DNA from: Pseudomonas uvaldensis
GTDB taxonomy: Bacteria; Pseudomonadota; Gammaproteobacteria; Pseudomonadales; Pseudomonadaceae
Length of the DNA: 64,000 bases
Direction: 5' to 3'
NCBI RefSeq assembly: GCF_021271205.1
Contig: NZ_JAIWKS010000003.1
Coordinates: 558,001-622,000, forward strand
The position numbers and the translations under genes are program-made. Below, piece by piece: positions 1 to 8,522 of the stretch (positions within the stretch are counted from its first letter, which is position 1; each line of letters starts with the position of its first letter). The notes below the pieces were generated by a model that saw nothing but the letters and a program-made list of their open reading frames with translations, had not been told where the DNA came from and did no database searches.

Positions 1-330
1 GATGTTTGCATCATCCCGCCGAACTCCTTCGCGCTGGCGCGTACGGTCGAGTATTTCCGCATCCCACGTAACGTGCTGACCATTTGCCTGGGCAAGAGCA
101 CGTATGCCCGTTGCGGCATTATCGTCAACGTCACGCCGCTGGAACCGGAGTGGGAAGGCCACGTGACCCTGGAGTTTTCCAACACCACGACCCTACCGGC
201 GAAAATCTACGCCAACGAAGGTGTAGCGCAGATGCTGTTCCTCGAATCCGATGAAGAATGCGAAGTCTCCTACAAGGACCGTGGCGGCAAGTACCAGGGC
301 CAGCGCGGCGTGACGTTGCCGCGCACCTGA
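1..330 (+). CDS. dcd: dCTP deaminase, 3' part (truncated by window edge)
   Basis: This is the C-terminal 109 codons of dCTP deaminase, which converts dCTP to dUTP in the cytosol to supply dTMP synthesis. The frame is open from base 1. The segment reading [20 protein letters not shown], followed by [19 protein letters not shown] and the GVAQMLF stretch, is characteristic of the trimeric dUTPase/Dcd fold, and the Ser-Arg nucleotide-binding region lies just upstream or in this part. It ends with TGA, and a hairpin with a T tract follows. The 5' end lies outside the window. Identification is firm. Confidence 0.95.
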   Translation, partial: DVCIIPPNSFALARTVEYFRIPRNVLTICLGKSTYARCGIIVNVTPLEPEWEGHVTLEFSNTTTLPAKIYANEGVAQMLFLESDEECEVSYKDRGGKYQGQRGVTLPRT

Positions 331-356
331 TTCTGACGAGCTGTCGGAATTCCTGG

Positions 357-394
357 ACGGGCAGACACTCTATTGGGGTGTACTGCCCGTTTTT
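357..394 (+). terminator. Rho-independent terminator after dcd
   Basis: An 8-bp stem (ACGGGCAG / CTGCCCGT), extended by an inner ACAC/GTGT pairing, is followed by a run of T. It lies 27 bp after the dcd stop and before the next start codon, so dcd and the small downstream gene are probably separate transcripts. Confidence 0.75.
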
Positions 395-431
395 GCGTCT
401 GAGCAGCGGGCTTTCGCTCAGGAGTTGCTCT

Positions 432-647
432 ATGAAGATCGATCCGCGCATCAGTGCCGAACTGGCAAGGCTTGAGCCCAACCAGATCGGCGTCCTGGCC
501 TGGTCCCTGCTGGCCCACCCTGTCGAAGCGGCGGGCGGCATTCCTGGCCAGCCCGATCCCGATACCCCCAACGAACAGCCTGCTGACCCTGACGAGACTG
601 GCGAACCTGTGCTGCCGGACGAGCCGCCTCCTGTGCCTACCGCCTGA
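432..647 (+). CDS. Small acidic Pro-rich protein, function unknown
   Basis: This 71-aa product starts at ATG 432, preceded by an AGGAG ribosome site. The first 30 residues could form a helix (ISAELARLEPNQIGVLAWSLL). The rest is a disordered tail rich in Pro, Asp and Glu (PDPDTPNEQPADPDETGEP). There is no signal peptide, no membrane segment and no known domain I recognise. It is convergent with pdeM. Coding status rests on the ribosome site and clean codon usage. I do not assign a function. Confidence 0.6.
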   Translation: MKIDPRISAELARLEPNQIGVLAWSLLAHPVEAAGGIPGQPDPDTPNEQPADPDETGEPVLPDEPPPVPTA

Positions 648-655
648 TCGAATGC

Positions 656-687
656 TGGCCCATCAACCTCTTTCAGTTGATGGGCCA
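656..687. terminator. Convergent hairpin between small gene and pdeM
   Basis: A perfect 12-bp inverted repeat (TGGCCCATCAAC / GTTGATGGGCCA) with an 8-nt loop lies at the meeting point of two convergent genes and includes the pdeM stop codon. There is no clear T tract on either side, so it may be a weak terminator or a 3'-end stabiliser. Confidence 0.45.
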
Positions 688-1329
688 TATTTCGTCGTCG
701 CCGATCACGAAAATTCTGCAGTCATTGTCCTGTTCGACACGCAAGCCTCCGGTGAACGCGCCAAAGGCCGGTAGCAGGCTGATTTCGCTACCCAGGCGAA
801 AACACGCCAGGCGCAGGCGCTGCCGACCCTTGCCGCTCAAGTGATAGACCGGATGCACATGTCCGGCCAGGACATGACGACTCGGGTGTGGATGGGGCTC
901 GTGCTGCACGGCGAAGGGGCCCAGCAGCAACGGCTCCGGCACGACGCGAATGTTCAGCGTCGGCGGCGGGTCACCGGCACGCTTGTCGTGGTTGCCGCGG
1001 ATCAGGGTCATCGCCAGGTGCGGGTGTCGTTCACGCCATTCGGCAAGCGCCTTCAAGGTCGCCGGCGCATGGGAGCCGGGGCCGTGGAGAAAATCACCGA
1101 GGAAGATCAACTGACGGCACGGCAGGCTATCCAGCAAGGCGTCCAGCATGGCGATGTTGCTGGCGGTGGTGCCGTGGGGCACCGGCTGGCCGAGGCTGCG
1201 ATAGGCGGCGGCCTTGCCGAAATGTACATCCGCCACCATCAGGATTTCCTGGGCGGGCCAGTACAGGGCTTTCTTCGGCAGTAACCAGAGTTCCTCGCCG
1301 GCGAGGCTGACAGGATAGGGTGCAGGCAT
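673..1329 (-). CDS. pdeM: Ligase-associated DNA repair metallophosphoesterase PdeM
   Basis: This is a 218-aa calcineurin-like phosphoesterase of the type encoded with bacterial ATP-dependent DNA ligases. The dimetal motifs are visible in order: DVHFGK (residues 34-39), GDFLHG (78-83), GNHDKR (112-117) and GHVH (156-159). It overlaps the helicase gene upstream by the four bases ATGA (start at 1329), so the two are translationally coupled. Family knowledge suggests a role in processing DNA ends or small phosphodiesters during repair; the substrate is not established from sequence. The rest of the module (ligase and exonuclease) lies 4.7 kb upstream, beyond the aot operon. Confidence 0.88.
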   Translation of the reverse strand: MPAPYPVSLAGEELWLLPKKALYWPAQEILMVADVHFGKAAAYRSLGQPVPHGTTASNIAMLDALLDSLPCRQLIFLGDFLHGPGSHAPATLKALAEWRERHPHLAMTLIRGNHDKRAGDPPPTLNIRVVPEPLLLGPFAVQHEPHPHPSRHVLAGHVHPVYHLSGKGRQRLRLACFRLGSEISLLPAFGAFTGGLRVEQDNDCRIFVIGDDEIWPIN

Positions 1330-3815
1330 CAGCGGTCACCACGATCGGCGGTTTTTTCCAGCTCGCTGACCATCCGGCGGATGCGATCGGCCAGTTTTTC
1401 CGAGCTCATGCTTTCCCTGAACCGTTCCACCAGCAAAGGGAACCCCAGCGGAGTGGGGCGCTTGATAGCGTAAAGATCCAGCTTCAAGGTATTGAGGCGT
1501 TCCAAGGTCTGCTCCAATCGGCGTATGTCCAATTCTTCCCGTAAGACTTCCTCGCCGGCCTGGGCCAGTAAAAGATTGTCGGCGTCGTACTGCTTGAACA
1601 CCTGAAAGAACAACCCACTGGAAGCCTGGACCTGCCGGGTGCTTTTAGGTGCGCCGGGGTAGCCGGCGAAGACCAGGCCGGCGATCCGGGCGATTTCACG
1701 GAAGCGTCGCAGGGCCAGTTCCCCGGCATTCAGGCTGGCGAGAACATCGGCCAGCAAATTGTCGGCGCTCAGCAGCTCCCGGTTCAGGCGCTGCGACCAA
1801 TCCACCGCCGTGGCGCTGAGCAGTTCCAGGCCGTAATCGTTGACGGCGATGGAAAAAGTCACCGGTTGCTGCCGGCTGACGCGCCAAGCCAGCAGGCTGG
1901 CGAGCCCCAGATGAACCTGGCGGCCGGCAAACGGATAGAGAAACAGATGCCAACCTTCCCGGGATTTCAGGGCTTCGGCCAACAACGTGGTTTGTGTGGG
2001 TAATCCGGACCAACGCTGCTGAGTCAACAGCAAAGGTTGTACGGCCTGCATTTCCGGGCCTTCGAAGCGACCCGCAGCGGCTTCGCTCAGGCGCGCCACG
2101 ACGGCGGCGGCCAGCTCGTTGGAGAGCGGCATTCGTCCACCGTTCCAGCGCGGAACGGCAGCTTTTTTCGCCTGGCTGCGTCGCACATAGGCGGTCATAT
2201 CTTCGACTCGGACCAATTCCAGCAATCGTCCGGCGAACAGGAACCCGTCACCGGGTCGCAGACGGGCGATGAAACCTTCTTCCACACTGCCCAGGGTTTT
2301 GCCGCCTCCGCCCTTGCTCCAGAACTTCAATTGCAGGCTGGCGTCGCTGACGATGGTGCCAATGCTCATGCGATGACGCCGGGCCAGGCGCGCATCGGGG
2401 ACGCGCCAAATGCCTTGCTCGTCCGGTTCGACCCGTCGGTAATCGGGGTAGGCGGTCAATGACAGGCCGCCATGGCGCACGAATGCCAGCGCCCAGGTCC
2501 ATTCGGCTTCGTTCAGGTCGCGATAGGCCCAGGCGCCGCGCACCTCCCGGTACAATTCGTCGGGCACGAAGCCGCCGCCCAGCGCCATGCTGACCAGATG
2601 TTGCACCAGCACATCCAGCGGCTTGTGGGGCGATTCGCGAGGTTCGATACGCCGTTGGGCCACGGCGTCCTGCGCGGCGGCGGCTTCGATCAACTCCAGG
2701 CTGTGGGTCGGCACCAGCGTGATTCGTGAGGTCCGTCCGGGCGCGTGGCCGGAACGTCCGGCCCGCTGCATCAGCCGCGCCACGCCCTTGGCCGAACCGA
2801 TCTGCAGCACCCGCTCCACCGGCAGGAAATCCACGCCCAGGTCCAGGCTGGAGGTGCAGACCACCGCTTTGAGTTCGCCATCCTTGAGTGCGCGCTCCAC
2901 CCAGTCCCGGGTATCGCGGGACAATGAGCTGTGGTGCAATGCAAACAGCCCGGCCCAGTCCGGCCGGGCTTCGAGAATGGCCTGATACCAGATTTCCGAT
3001 TGGGCCCGGGTATTGGTGAAGACCAGGCAACTGTTGCTGGCCTCGATTTCGGCGACGACCTGGGGCAGCATCTTCAGGCCAATGTGTCCGGCCCAGGGAA
3101 ACCGTTCGAGGGCGGGAGGCAGCAGCGTATCGACCAGCAGGGCTTTTTCGTTCGCGCCCTGCACGCTGATTCCGTTGCCCTGTGGGATCAAGACCTGCTC
3201 GGCATGGGCCTGGTTACCCAGGGTGGCGGACACGCCCCAGACGATGAGTCCGGGTTGCCACTGTCGCAAGCGGGCCAGCGCCAGTTGCAGTTGCACGCCA
3301 CGCTTGTTGCCCAGCAGTTCATGCCATTCGTCCACCACAACCATGCGCAGCGTCGATGTAGCGCTCTGCGAATCGGCGCGGGCGAGCATCAGGGTCAGGC
3401 TTTCGGGCGTAGTGATCAGCGCCGTGGGCAGGCGCCTGCCCTGGCGGGCCCGTTCGCTGGCGCTGGTGTCGCCGGTGCGCAGGCCGACGCTCCAGGGAAT
3501 TTGCAACGCTTGCAGGGGCGCTTCTAGAGCCTTGCCGGTGTCGGCAGCCAATGCGCGCATCGGCGTGATCCAGAGGATGGTCAACGGTTCGGCCGGTGGC
3601 TTGCGCTTGCGCGGTTTATCTGGCGTTGATGCGGGGCGGGCAAAACGGTTGAGGGCGGCAAACCACAGGGCGTAGGTCTTGCCGGCGCCGGTGCTGGCGT
3701 GCAGCAGCCCGGACTCGCCTCGCTTGACTGCGGCCCATACCTGTTTCTGAAAGGCGAACGGCTTCCAGCCGCGAGCGCTGAACCACTGGTTTGCGAAATT
3801 GTTGGAGGTTGCCAT
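1329..3815 (-). CDS. Ligase-associated DEXH-box DNA helicase (Lhr-like)
   Basis: This 828-aa superfamily 2 helicase shows a Walker A at residues 40-47 (ASTGAGKT), TTPESL at 135-140, a DEWH Walker B at 162-165 and the QRAGRSGH motif VI near residue 350. The C-terminal half is the Lhr-type winged-helix and DUF4145-like region, and the length is right for the shorter 'ligase-associated' Lhr-core proteins. It probably unwinds or translocates on DNA during end repair together with the ligase, exonuclease and PdeM. Start ATG 3815 has only a weak ribosome site. It is the first gene of a two-gene unit with pdeM. Confidence 0.9.
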   Translation of the reverse strand: MATSNNFANQWFSARGWKPFAFQKQVWAAVKRGESGLLHASTGAGKTYALWFAALNRFARPASTPDKPRKRKPPAEPLTILWITPMRALAADTGKALEAPLQALQIPWSVGLRTGDTSASERARQGRRLPTALITTPESLTLMLARADSQSATSTLRMVVVDEWHELLGNKRGVQLQLALARLRQWQPGLIVWGVSATLGNQAHAEQVLIPQGNGISVQGANEKALLVDTLLPPALERFPWAGHIGLKMLPQVVAEIEASNSCLVFTNTRAQSEIWYQAILEARPDWAGLFALHHSSLSRDTRDWVERALKDGELKAVVCTSSLDLGVDFLPVERVLQIGSAKGVARLMQRAGRSGHAPGRTSRITLVPTHSLELIEAAAAQDAVAQRRIEPRESPHKPLDVLVQHLVSMALGGGFVPDELYREVRGAWAYRDLNEAEWTWALAFVRHGGLSLTAYPDYRRVEPDEQGIWRVPDARLARRHRMSIGTIVSDASLQLKFWSKGGGGKTLGSVEEGFIARLRPGDGFLFAGRLLELVRVEDMTAYVRRSQAKKAAVPRWNGGRMPLSNELAAAVVARLSEAAAGRFEGPEMQAVQPLLLTQQRWSGLPTQTTLLAEALKSREGWHLFLYPFAGRQVHLGLASLLAWRVSRQQPVTFSIAVNDYGLELLSATAVDWSQRLNRELLSADNLLADVLASLNAGELALRRFREIARIAGLVFAGYPGAPKSTRQVQASSGLFFQVFKQYDADNLLLAQAGEEVLREELDIRRLEQTLERLNTLKLDLYAIKRPTPLGFPLLVERFRESMSSEKLADRIRRMVSELEKTADRGDR

Positions 3816-3943
3816 GCGTGCCGCGTGCGCCCTGAAAGTCCTCTCTCAGTGACCACGCCGAAAGGCGAAAGGTTTAAAGATGACGGCGCAGGGCTTGTGG
3901 GAGCATGAGACTGCAGGAGCGAGGCTCTGTGGGAACAAGGCAC

Positions 3944-4030
3944 TGTGGGAGCAAGGCTTGCCCGCGATACAGGCGTCTCGGTCTATGACAGACCGCATCG
4001 CCTTCATCGCGGGCAAGCCTTGCTCCCACA
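3944..4030. repeat. Inverted REP pair (REPIN-like), 3' of aotP
   Basis: Two degenerate copies of the Pseudomonas REP core (TGTGGGAGCAAGGCTTGCCCGCGAT and its reverse complement) face each other across about 37 bp. Further partial copies of the core (CTGCAGGAGCGAGGCTCTGTGGGA) precede it from about 3910, and another partial copy follows at about 4047. The block separates the 3' end of aotP from the 5' end of the helicase gene, and it can form a long hairpin on transcripts from either strand. Confidence 0.8.
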
Positions 4031-4092
4031 GTGTGATCCCCCGCAGTGCCTTGCTCCATAGCCTTTCCTATAGAGTCTTTTCCAGGGAAGGG

Positions 4093-4857
4093 CTACTTCA
4101 GATTGCCACTGAGGAACTGCTTGAGCCGTTCGCTCTTCGGGTTGCCCAGTACGTCTTCCGGCGCGCCTTCTTCTTCCACCAGCCCCTGATGCAGGAATAG
4201 CACCTGGTTCGAGACCTTGCGGGCGAAGCTCATTTCATGGGTCACCATGATCATGGTCCGACCTTCCTCGGCCAGGCCCTGGATGACCTTCAGCACTTCA
4301 CCCACCAACTCGGGGTCCAGGGCGGAAGTGGGTTCGTCGAACAGCATCACCTCCGGCTCCATCGCCAGGGCCCGGGCGATGGCGACCCGCTGTTGCTGGC
4401 CGCCGGAAAGAAACGCCGGGTATTGCTCGGCGACCCGCGCCGGCAGGCCGACCTTGTCGAGGTAACGACGGGCACGGGCCTCGGCCTCCTGCTTGTCGAC
4501 CCCCAGCACCCGGCGTGGCGCCATGGTGATGTTTTCCAGCACGGTCATGTGGCTCCACAGGTTGAAGTGCTGGAACACCATGGCCAGACGCGTGCGGATG
4601 CGTTGCAGCTCATTCGGGTCGGCCACATGCATACCGTGCCGATCCTTGGCCATGCGGATCGATTGGCCGTCCAGGCTCATGGCACCGTCGTTGGGTTGTT
4701 CAAGGAAGTTGATGCAGCGCAGGAAGGTACTTTTGCCCGAGCCGCTGGCGCCGATCAGGCTGATGACGTCACCGGTCCGGGCCTTGAGGGAAACGCCTTT
4801 GAGTACCTCGTGTTGGCCATAGCTTTTGTGCAGGCCTTCGATGGTCAGTTTGTACAT
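4093..4857 (-). CDS. aotP: Basic amino acid ABC transporter ATPase
   Basis: This 254-aa ATP-binding subunit of a polar amino-acid importer is closest by eye to AotP/HisP (arginine, ornithine, histidine). It shows Walker A at residues 36-44, the signature LSGGQQQR at 150-157 and Walker B MLFDEP at 171-176, followed by the H-loop VTHE. I start at ATG 4857 (MYKLTIEGL), the conserved family N-terminus, rather than at an in-frame ATG 69 bp upstream that falls inside the previous gene. It lies 13 bp after aotO and is last in the aotJQMOP operon. The argR gene that follows aotP in P. aeruginosa is absent here. Confidence 0.93.
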   Translation of the reverse strand: MYKLTIEGLHKSYGQHEVLKGVSLKARTGDVISLIGASGSGKSTFLRCINFLEQPNDGAMSLDGQSIRMAKDRHGMHVADPNELQRIRTRLAMVFQHFNLWSHMTVLENITMAPRRVLGVDKQEAEARARRYLDKVGLPARVAEQYPAFLSGGQQQRVAIARALAMEPEVMLFDEPTSALDPELVGEVLKVIQGLAEEGRTMIMVTHEMSFARKVSNQVLFLHQGLVEEEGAPEDVLGNPKSERLKQFLSGNLK

Positions 4858-4870
4858 GGAACGTGCATCC

Positions 4871-5989
4871 TCAAGGCGAAAGTAGGTAACCGCTACGGTA
4901 GGCTTCGGTGCCGGCGACATGGGCAATCACCATGCCGGCGGTGGCCATGCGGCGCAGCGAGCGGGCGTACAGCAGCCCGGCATTGCGGCAGTGGACGGGG
5001 GTGACGGTGTCGCTGACCGGATCGATGATTTCCGCCACCAGTTGGCCCGCCTCCAGGTATTCCCCCGGCAGGGCGCTGTAGACCAACAGCCCGCCGACGG
5101 GCGTTGCCACCGGCTCGACGCCGGCCAGGGGGGTGGCTGGATACGGCAGGTCCGGCAGGGGCATCGGTTCGCCTTCAATGGCGCCGTAGCGAATCAGGTA
5201 TTCGATCAGGGCCTGGCAGTCCAGGCTCGCCAGCCCGTGGTTGACGTCGCCCTGGCCGCGCAATTCGACGGTGACCGAAAAGCTGCCCAGGGGAATCTCG
5301 AACCGGTCGCCGAAGCGTTCCTTGAGTTGCCACCAGAGCAGGGTGAAGCATTCGTCGAATGACTGGCCTCCCGAGTCGGTCGCCAGCAGGCAGGCTTCGG
5401 CGCCGATGTAGCGGGCCAGCGGCTCGACCTGGGGCCAGGCTTCGGGCGTGGTGTAGAGGTGGGCCACGGCTTCGAAGTCGCAGTGCAAGTCCAGTACCAT
5501 GTCGGCGTCGCAGGCCAGCCTTTGCAGTACCAGGCGTTGGGATTGCAGCTGGGTGGCGGCGGTTTGCCGGGCAAGGGCATCGCGCAGGCTGGTGCGGATC
5601 AGCATCAGATTATGCTGTGGGTCTTGGGTCAGCAGCTCTTCGATTTCATTGCCGATTTCTTCGCTCAGGTCGACGAACCGGCGGTTGAAGTTCTGTCCGC
5701 TTTCCAACTCGTAGCGGCCCAGGGGCACGTCCATCAGCACTTGTTCAAGGCCAACGGGATTGGCCACCGGAACGAGGACGATCTCATGGCGCAGATGGCC
5801 CGAGGCTTCCAGTTCCGCCAGGCGTTGCTTGAGATGCCAGGCCACCAGCATGCCGGGCAATTCGTCGGCGTGCAGTGACGACTGGATATAGATTTTGCCG
5901 GCGGCTTTTTCCGGGCCGAAGTGGAAACTGTGGATCTTGCGTGCGGTCCCCGGCACCGGGGCCAGCAAGTCATGTATCTGGTGGCGCAT
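4871..5989 (-). CDS. aotO: AstE/AspA-family zinc hydrolase AotO
   Basis: This 372-aa protein of the succinylglutamate desuccinylase/aspartoacylase family carries the zinc motif HADE (residues 40-43) and a second histidine in DLHCD near residue 165, then a C-terminal beta-rich domain. Its place between permease AotM and ATPase AotP matches the aotO gene of the Pseudomonas arginine/ornithine transporter operon, where it is reported to be dispensable for uptake. A deacylase acting on an N-acylated arginine or ornithine derivative is a plausible inference, but the substrate is unknown. It starts 11 bp after aotM. Confidence 0.85.
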   Translation of the reverse strand: MRHQIHDLLAPVPGTARKIHSFHFGPEKAAGKIYIQSSLHADELPGMLVAWHLKQRLAELEASGHLRHEIVLVPVANPVGLEQVLMDVPLGRYELESGQNFNRRFVDLSEEIGNEIEELLTQDPQHNLMLIRTSLRDALARQTAATQLQSQRLVLQRLACDADMVLDLHCDFEAVAHLYTTPEAWPQVEPLARYIGAEACLLATDSGGQSFDECFTLLWWQLKERFGDRFEIPLGSFSVTVELRGQGDVNHGLASLDCQALIEYLIRYGAIEGEPMPLPDLPYPATPLAGVEPVATPVGGLLVYSALPGEYLEAGQLVAEIIDPVSDTVTPVHCRNAGLLYARSLRRMATAGMVIAHVAGTEAYRSGYLLSP

Positions 5990-6000
5990 TTGCGTGAACC

Positions 6001-6711
6001 TTAGTGAGTCGGGCCGAGGAAGGCCAGCCAGCGACGTTCGGCGAGGCGGAACAACCCCACCAGCGCAAAGGTGACGCTCAGGTAGATCAACGCGGCGATC
6101 CCGAATGACTGGAAGGTCAGGAAGGTAGCCGAGTTGGCGTCCCGGGCGACTTTCAGTATGTCTGGAACGGTAGCGGTGAATGCCACCGTCGTCGAGTGCA
6201 GCATCAGGATCACTTCGTTGCTGTAGTAGGGCAGCGAACGCCGCAGTGCCGAAGGCATGATCACGTAGGCATACAGTTTCCAGCCGGTCAGGCCGTAGGC
6301 CTTGGCCGCTTCGACTTCGCCATGGTTCATGCTGCGAATCGCACCGGCGAAAATCTCCGTGGTGTAGGCGCAGGTGTTCAGCGCGAAGGCCAGGATCGTG
6401 CAGTTCATCGCATCGCGGAAGAAGCTGTCCAACAGAGGCTGCTCACGCACCGCCGCGATGCTGTAGATGCCGGTGTAGCAGATCAGCAATTGGATATAGA
6501 GCGGCGTGCCGCGGAACAGGTACGTGTAGAACTGCACGGGCCAGCGCACGTAGAACCTGGGCGAAACCCGGGCGATGGACAGCGGAATCGACACCACGAA
6601 GCCGATCAGCAACGAAGCGCTGAGCAGCCACAGGGTCATCGCCAGGCCCGTGACGTTGACACCGTCGCTGTAGAGGAACGGTCGCCAGTATTCCTGCAAA
6701 AGCTCGATCAT
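6001..6711 (-). CDS. aotM: Basic amino acid ABC transporter permease
   Basis: This 236-aa inner-membrane permease of the HisM/AotM type has about five hydrophobic segments. The cytoplasmic EAA loop (EAAKAYGLTGWKLYAYVIMP), which docks on the ATPase, lies about two thirds along the chain. The start ATG 6711 overlaps the aotQ stop in an ATGA, which indicates coupled translation of the two permease halves. With AotQ it should form the heterodimeric channel for arginine/ornithine-type substrates. Confidence 0.93.
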   Translation of the reverse strand: MIELLQEYWRPFLYSDGVNVTGLAMTLWLLSASLLIGFVVSIPLSIARVSPRFYVRWPVQFYTYLFRGTPLYIQLLICYTGIYSIAAVREQPLLDSFFRDAMNCTILAFALNTCAYTTEIFAGAIRSMNHGEVEAAKAYGLTGWKLYAYVIMPSALRRSLPYYSNEVILMLHSTTVAFTATVPDILKVARDANSATFLTFQSFGIAALIYLSVTFALVGLFRLAERRWLAFLGPTH

Positions 6712-7436
6712 CGCACGGCCTCCCGTGCACCGGCGGCATAACGGCGTTCAAGCCTGCGCAAAATGAAGTTGGAGGCGCTGGTGATCAGCAGGTAGATCAG
6801 TGCCGCCAGCACCAGGAAGTAGAACAGCTGGTAGGTGCTCTTGCCCGCATCCTGGGCAGCCTTGACCAGATCGGCCAGGCCAATGATCGACACCAGTGCG
6901 GTGGCCTTGAGCATCACCATCCAGTTATTGCCGATACCCGGCAGGGCAAAGCGCATCATTTGCGGAAACACCACGAAGCGGAAACGCTGGCCACGCTTGA
7001 GGCCATACGCCGTGGCGGCTTCGACCTGGCCCCTTGGCACGGCGAGGATCGCGCCGCGGAAGGTTTCGGTGAAGTACGCGCCATAAATGAAGCCCAGGGT
7101 GATGACCCCGGCGCCGAATGGGTCGATCTCGATGTATTCCCATTCCATGAAGTCGGTAAGAGAAGTCAGCCAGGTTTGCAGGCTGTAGAAGATCAGCAAC
7201 ATCAGCACCAGGTCTGGCACGCCACGAATCAGCGTGGTGTAGAGCTGGGCCAGGATACGCAGCAGTTTGACGGGGGACAGCTTGGCGCTGGCACCCAGCA
7301 GGCCGAGCAGGACGCTCAGCAGCAAGGACAAGGCCGCCAACTTGATGGTCATCCAGGTGCCTTGCATCAGCAGGGGGCCGAAGCCCTGCAAGCTGAAGGC
7401 CGAGAGCCCCAGACTTTGTAGGAATTGTTCGAACAT
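6708..7436 (-). CDS. aotQ: Basic amino acid ABC transporter permease
   Basis: This is a 242-aa HisQ/AotQ-type permease with an EAA loop (EAATAYGLKRGQRFRFVVFP). I choose ATG 7436 (MFEQFLQSLGL). An upstream in-frame start at 7490 would place the N-terminus inside the terminator-like hairpin after aotJ and would add a non-family, Arg-rich leader. It is the partner of AotM, and its gene overlaps aotM by four bases. It sits downstream of an intergenic hairpin that probably lowers its expression relative to aotJ. Confidence 0.92.
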   Translation of the reverse strand: MFEQFLQSLGLSAFSLQGFGPLLMQGTWMTIKLAALSLLLSVLLGLLGASAKLSPVKLLRILAQLYTTLIRGVPDLVLMLLIFYSLQTWLTSLTDFMEWEYIEIDPFGAGVITLGFIYGAYFTETFRGAILAVPRGQVEAATAYGLKRGQRFRFVVFPQMMRFALPGIGNNWMVMLKATALVSIIGLADLVKAAQDAGKSTYQLFYFLVLAALIYLLITSASNFILRRLERRYAAGAREAVR

Positions 7437-7453
7437 GAAGAATGCCTTTGGCA

Positions 7454-7487
7454 GAAAAAAAGCGCCCATCCGAGGCCGGATGGGCGC
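7454..7487 (-). terminator. Attenuating terminator between aotJ and aotQ
   Basis: Read on the minus strand, a perfect 11-bp GC-rich stem (GCGCCCATCCG / CGGATGGGCGC, 4-nt loop) is followed by seven T. It begins seven bases after the aotJ stop codon and ends 18 bases before the aotQ start. It fits a partial terminator that makes binding protein more abundant than membrane subunits. Confidence 0.8.
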
Positions 7488-7493
7488 CACGCA

Positions 7494-8276
7494 TTATTTG
7501 CCGCTGTACAGATTCAGATCGCCAAAGTGTTTTTTCTGGATTTCGGCGTACTTGCCGTCATCGTGTAACGCTTTGATACCTTTGTCCAAAAGCGCCTTCA
7601 GCTCTTTGTTACCTTTCTTGATACCGATGGCGGTCTTGGAAGGCAGCAACTCGCTGTCCACCGGCTTGCTGACTTCATAACCTTCGCCTTTTGGCGACTT
7701 CAGGAAGCCCAGCTCCGCCTGGAGCATGTCCTGGATCGCCGCATCGAGGCGGCCGGAGATCAGGTCGGCGTAGACCTGATCCTGGTTCTGGTAGGCCTGG
7801 GTTTTGACGCCGGCCTTGTCCAGCACGGCCTTGGCGTAGGCTTCCTGGATGGTGCCTTGCTCGTAGCCGACGGTCTTGCCCTTGAGCGAAGCGACGTCTT
7901 CGCTCAGGCCCGAGCCTTTCTTGAAGACATAAGCGGTTGGGCCGGAGAACAGCTCGTTGGAGAAGTCGATGACTTTCTCACGGGCTGGAGTCACGGTCAT
8001 GGAAGAGATCACACCGTCGAATTTGTTGGCTTTAAGGCCAGGAATCATGCCGTCGAAATCGCTTTCGACCCATTTGCATTTGACCTTCAGTTCTGCACAG
8101 ATCGCATTGCCCAGATCGATATCGAAACCTACCAGGCTGCCATCGGCGGCCTTGGATTCAAACGGGGCGTAGGACGGGTCGACACCAAAACGCAGTTCCT
8201 TGTATTCCTTGGCCGTGGCGGCGCCGGCGGCCATGCACAATGCCAGTGCAGAAAGGGTCAGCAGTGCTTTTTTCAT
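7494..8276 (-). CDS. aotJ: Periplasmic basic amino acid-binding protein
   Basis: This 260-aa solute-binding protein has a clear signal peptide (cleavage likely after AGAATA, about residue 22) and the family-3 signature GFDIDLGNAICAEL. The overall sequence resembles AotJ/HisJ/ArgT, which bind arginine, ornithine, lysine or histidine. It is the first gene of the transporter operon, with ribosome site AGGGA upstream of ATG 8276. Exact ligand preference cannot be read from sequence. Confidence 0.93.
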   Translation of the reverse strand: MKKALLTLSALALCMAAGAATAKEYKELRFGVDPSYAPFESKAADGSLVGFDIDLGNAICAELKVKCKWVESDFDGMIPGLKANKFDGVISSMTVTPAREKVIDFSNELFSGPTAYVFKKGSGLSEDVASLKGKTVGYEQGTIQEAYAKAVLDKAGVKTQAYQNQDQVYADLISGRLDAAIQDMLQAELGFLKSPKGEGYEVSKPVDSELLPSKTAIGIKKGNKELKALLDKGIKALHDDGKYAEIQKKHFGDLNLYSGK

Positions 8277-8522
8277 TATCGAGTCCCTAAAACCAAAATG
8301 AGCGCATGAGGCGCGTAAGTTTTGTTACCGGTAAAGGTGCGAACGGTAAGACGGCAAAAAGATAGCAATTTCCGAACCAGAGTACCGAACAAGCGTTTAA
8401 CAGCTTAGCCGACGGCCGGTGGAACGGGATGGTGCAAGGGCGTGCAGCGTACCTTAAAAAGCGCACCGGGATGGAGCGAGACGGGAGAGCAGGCTGTGCT
8501 CTCCTGCGGAACCGCAAGAGGC

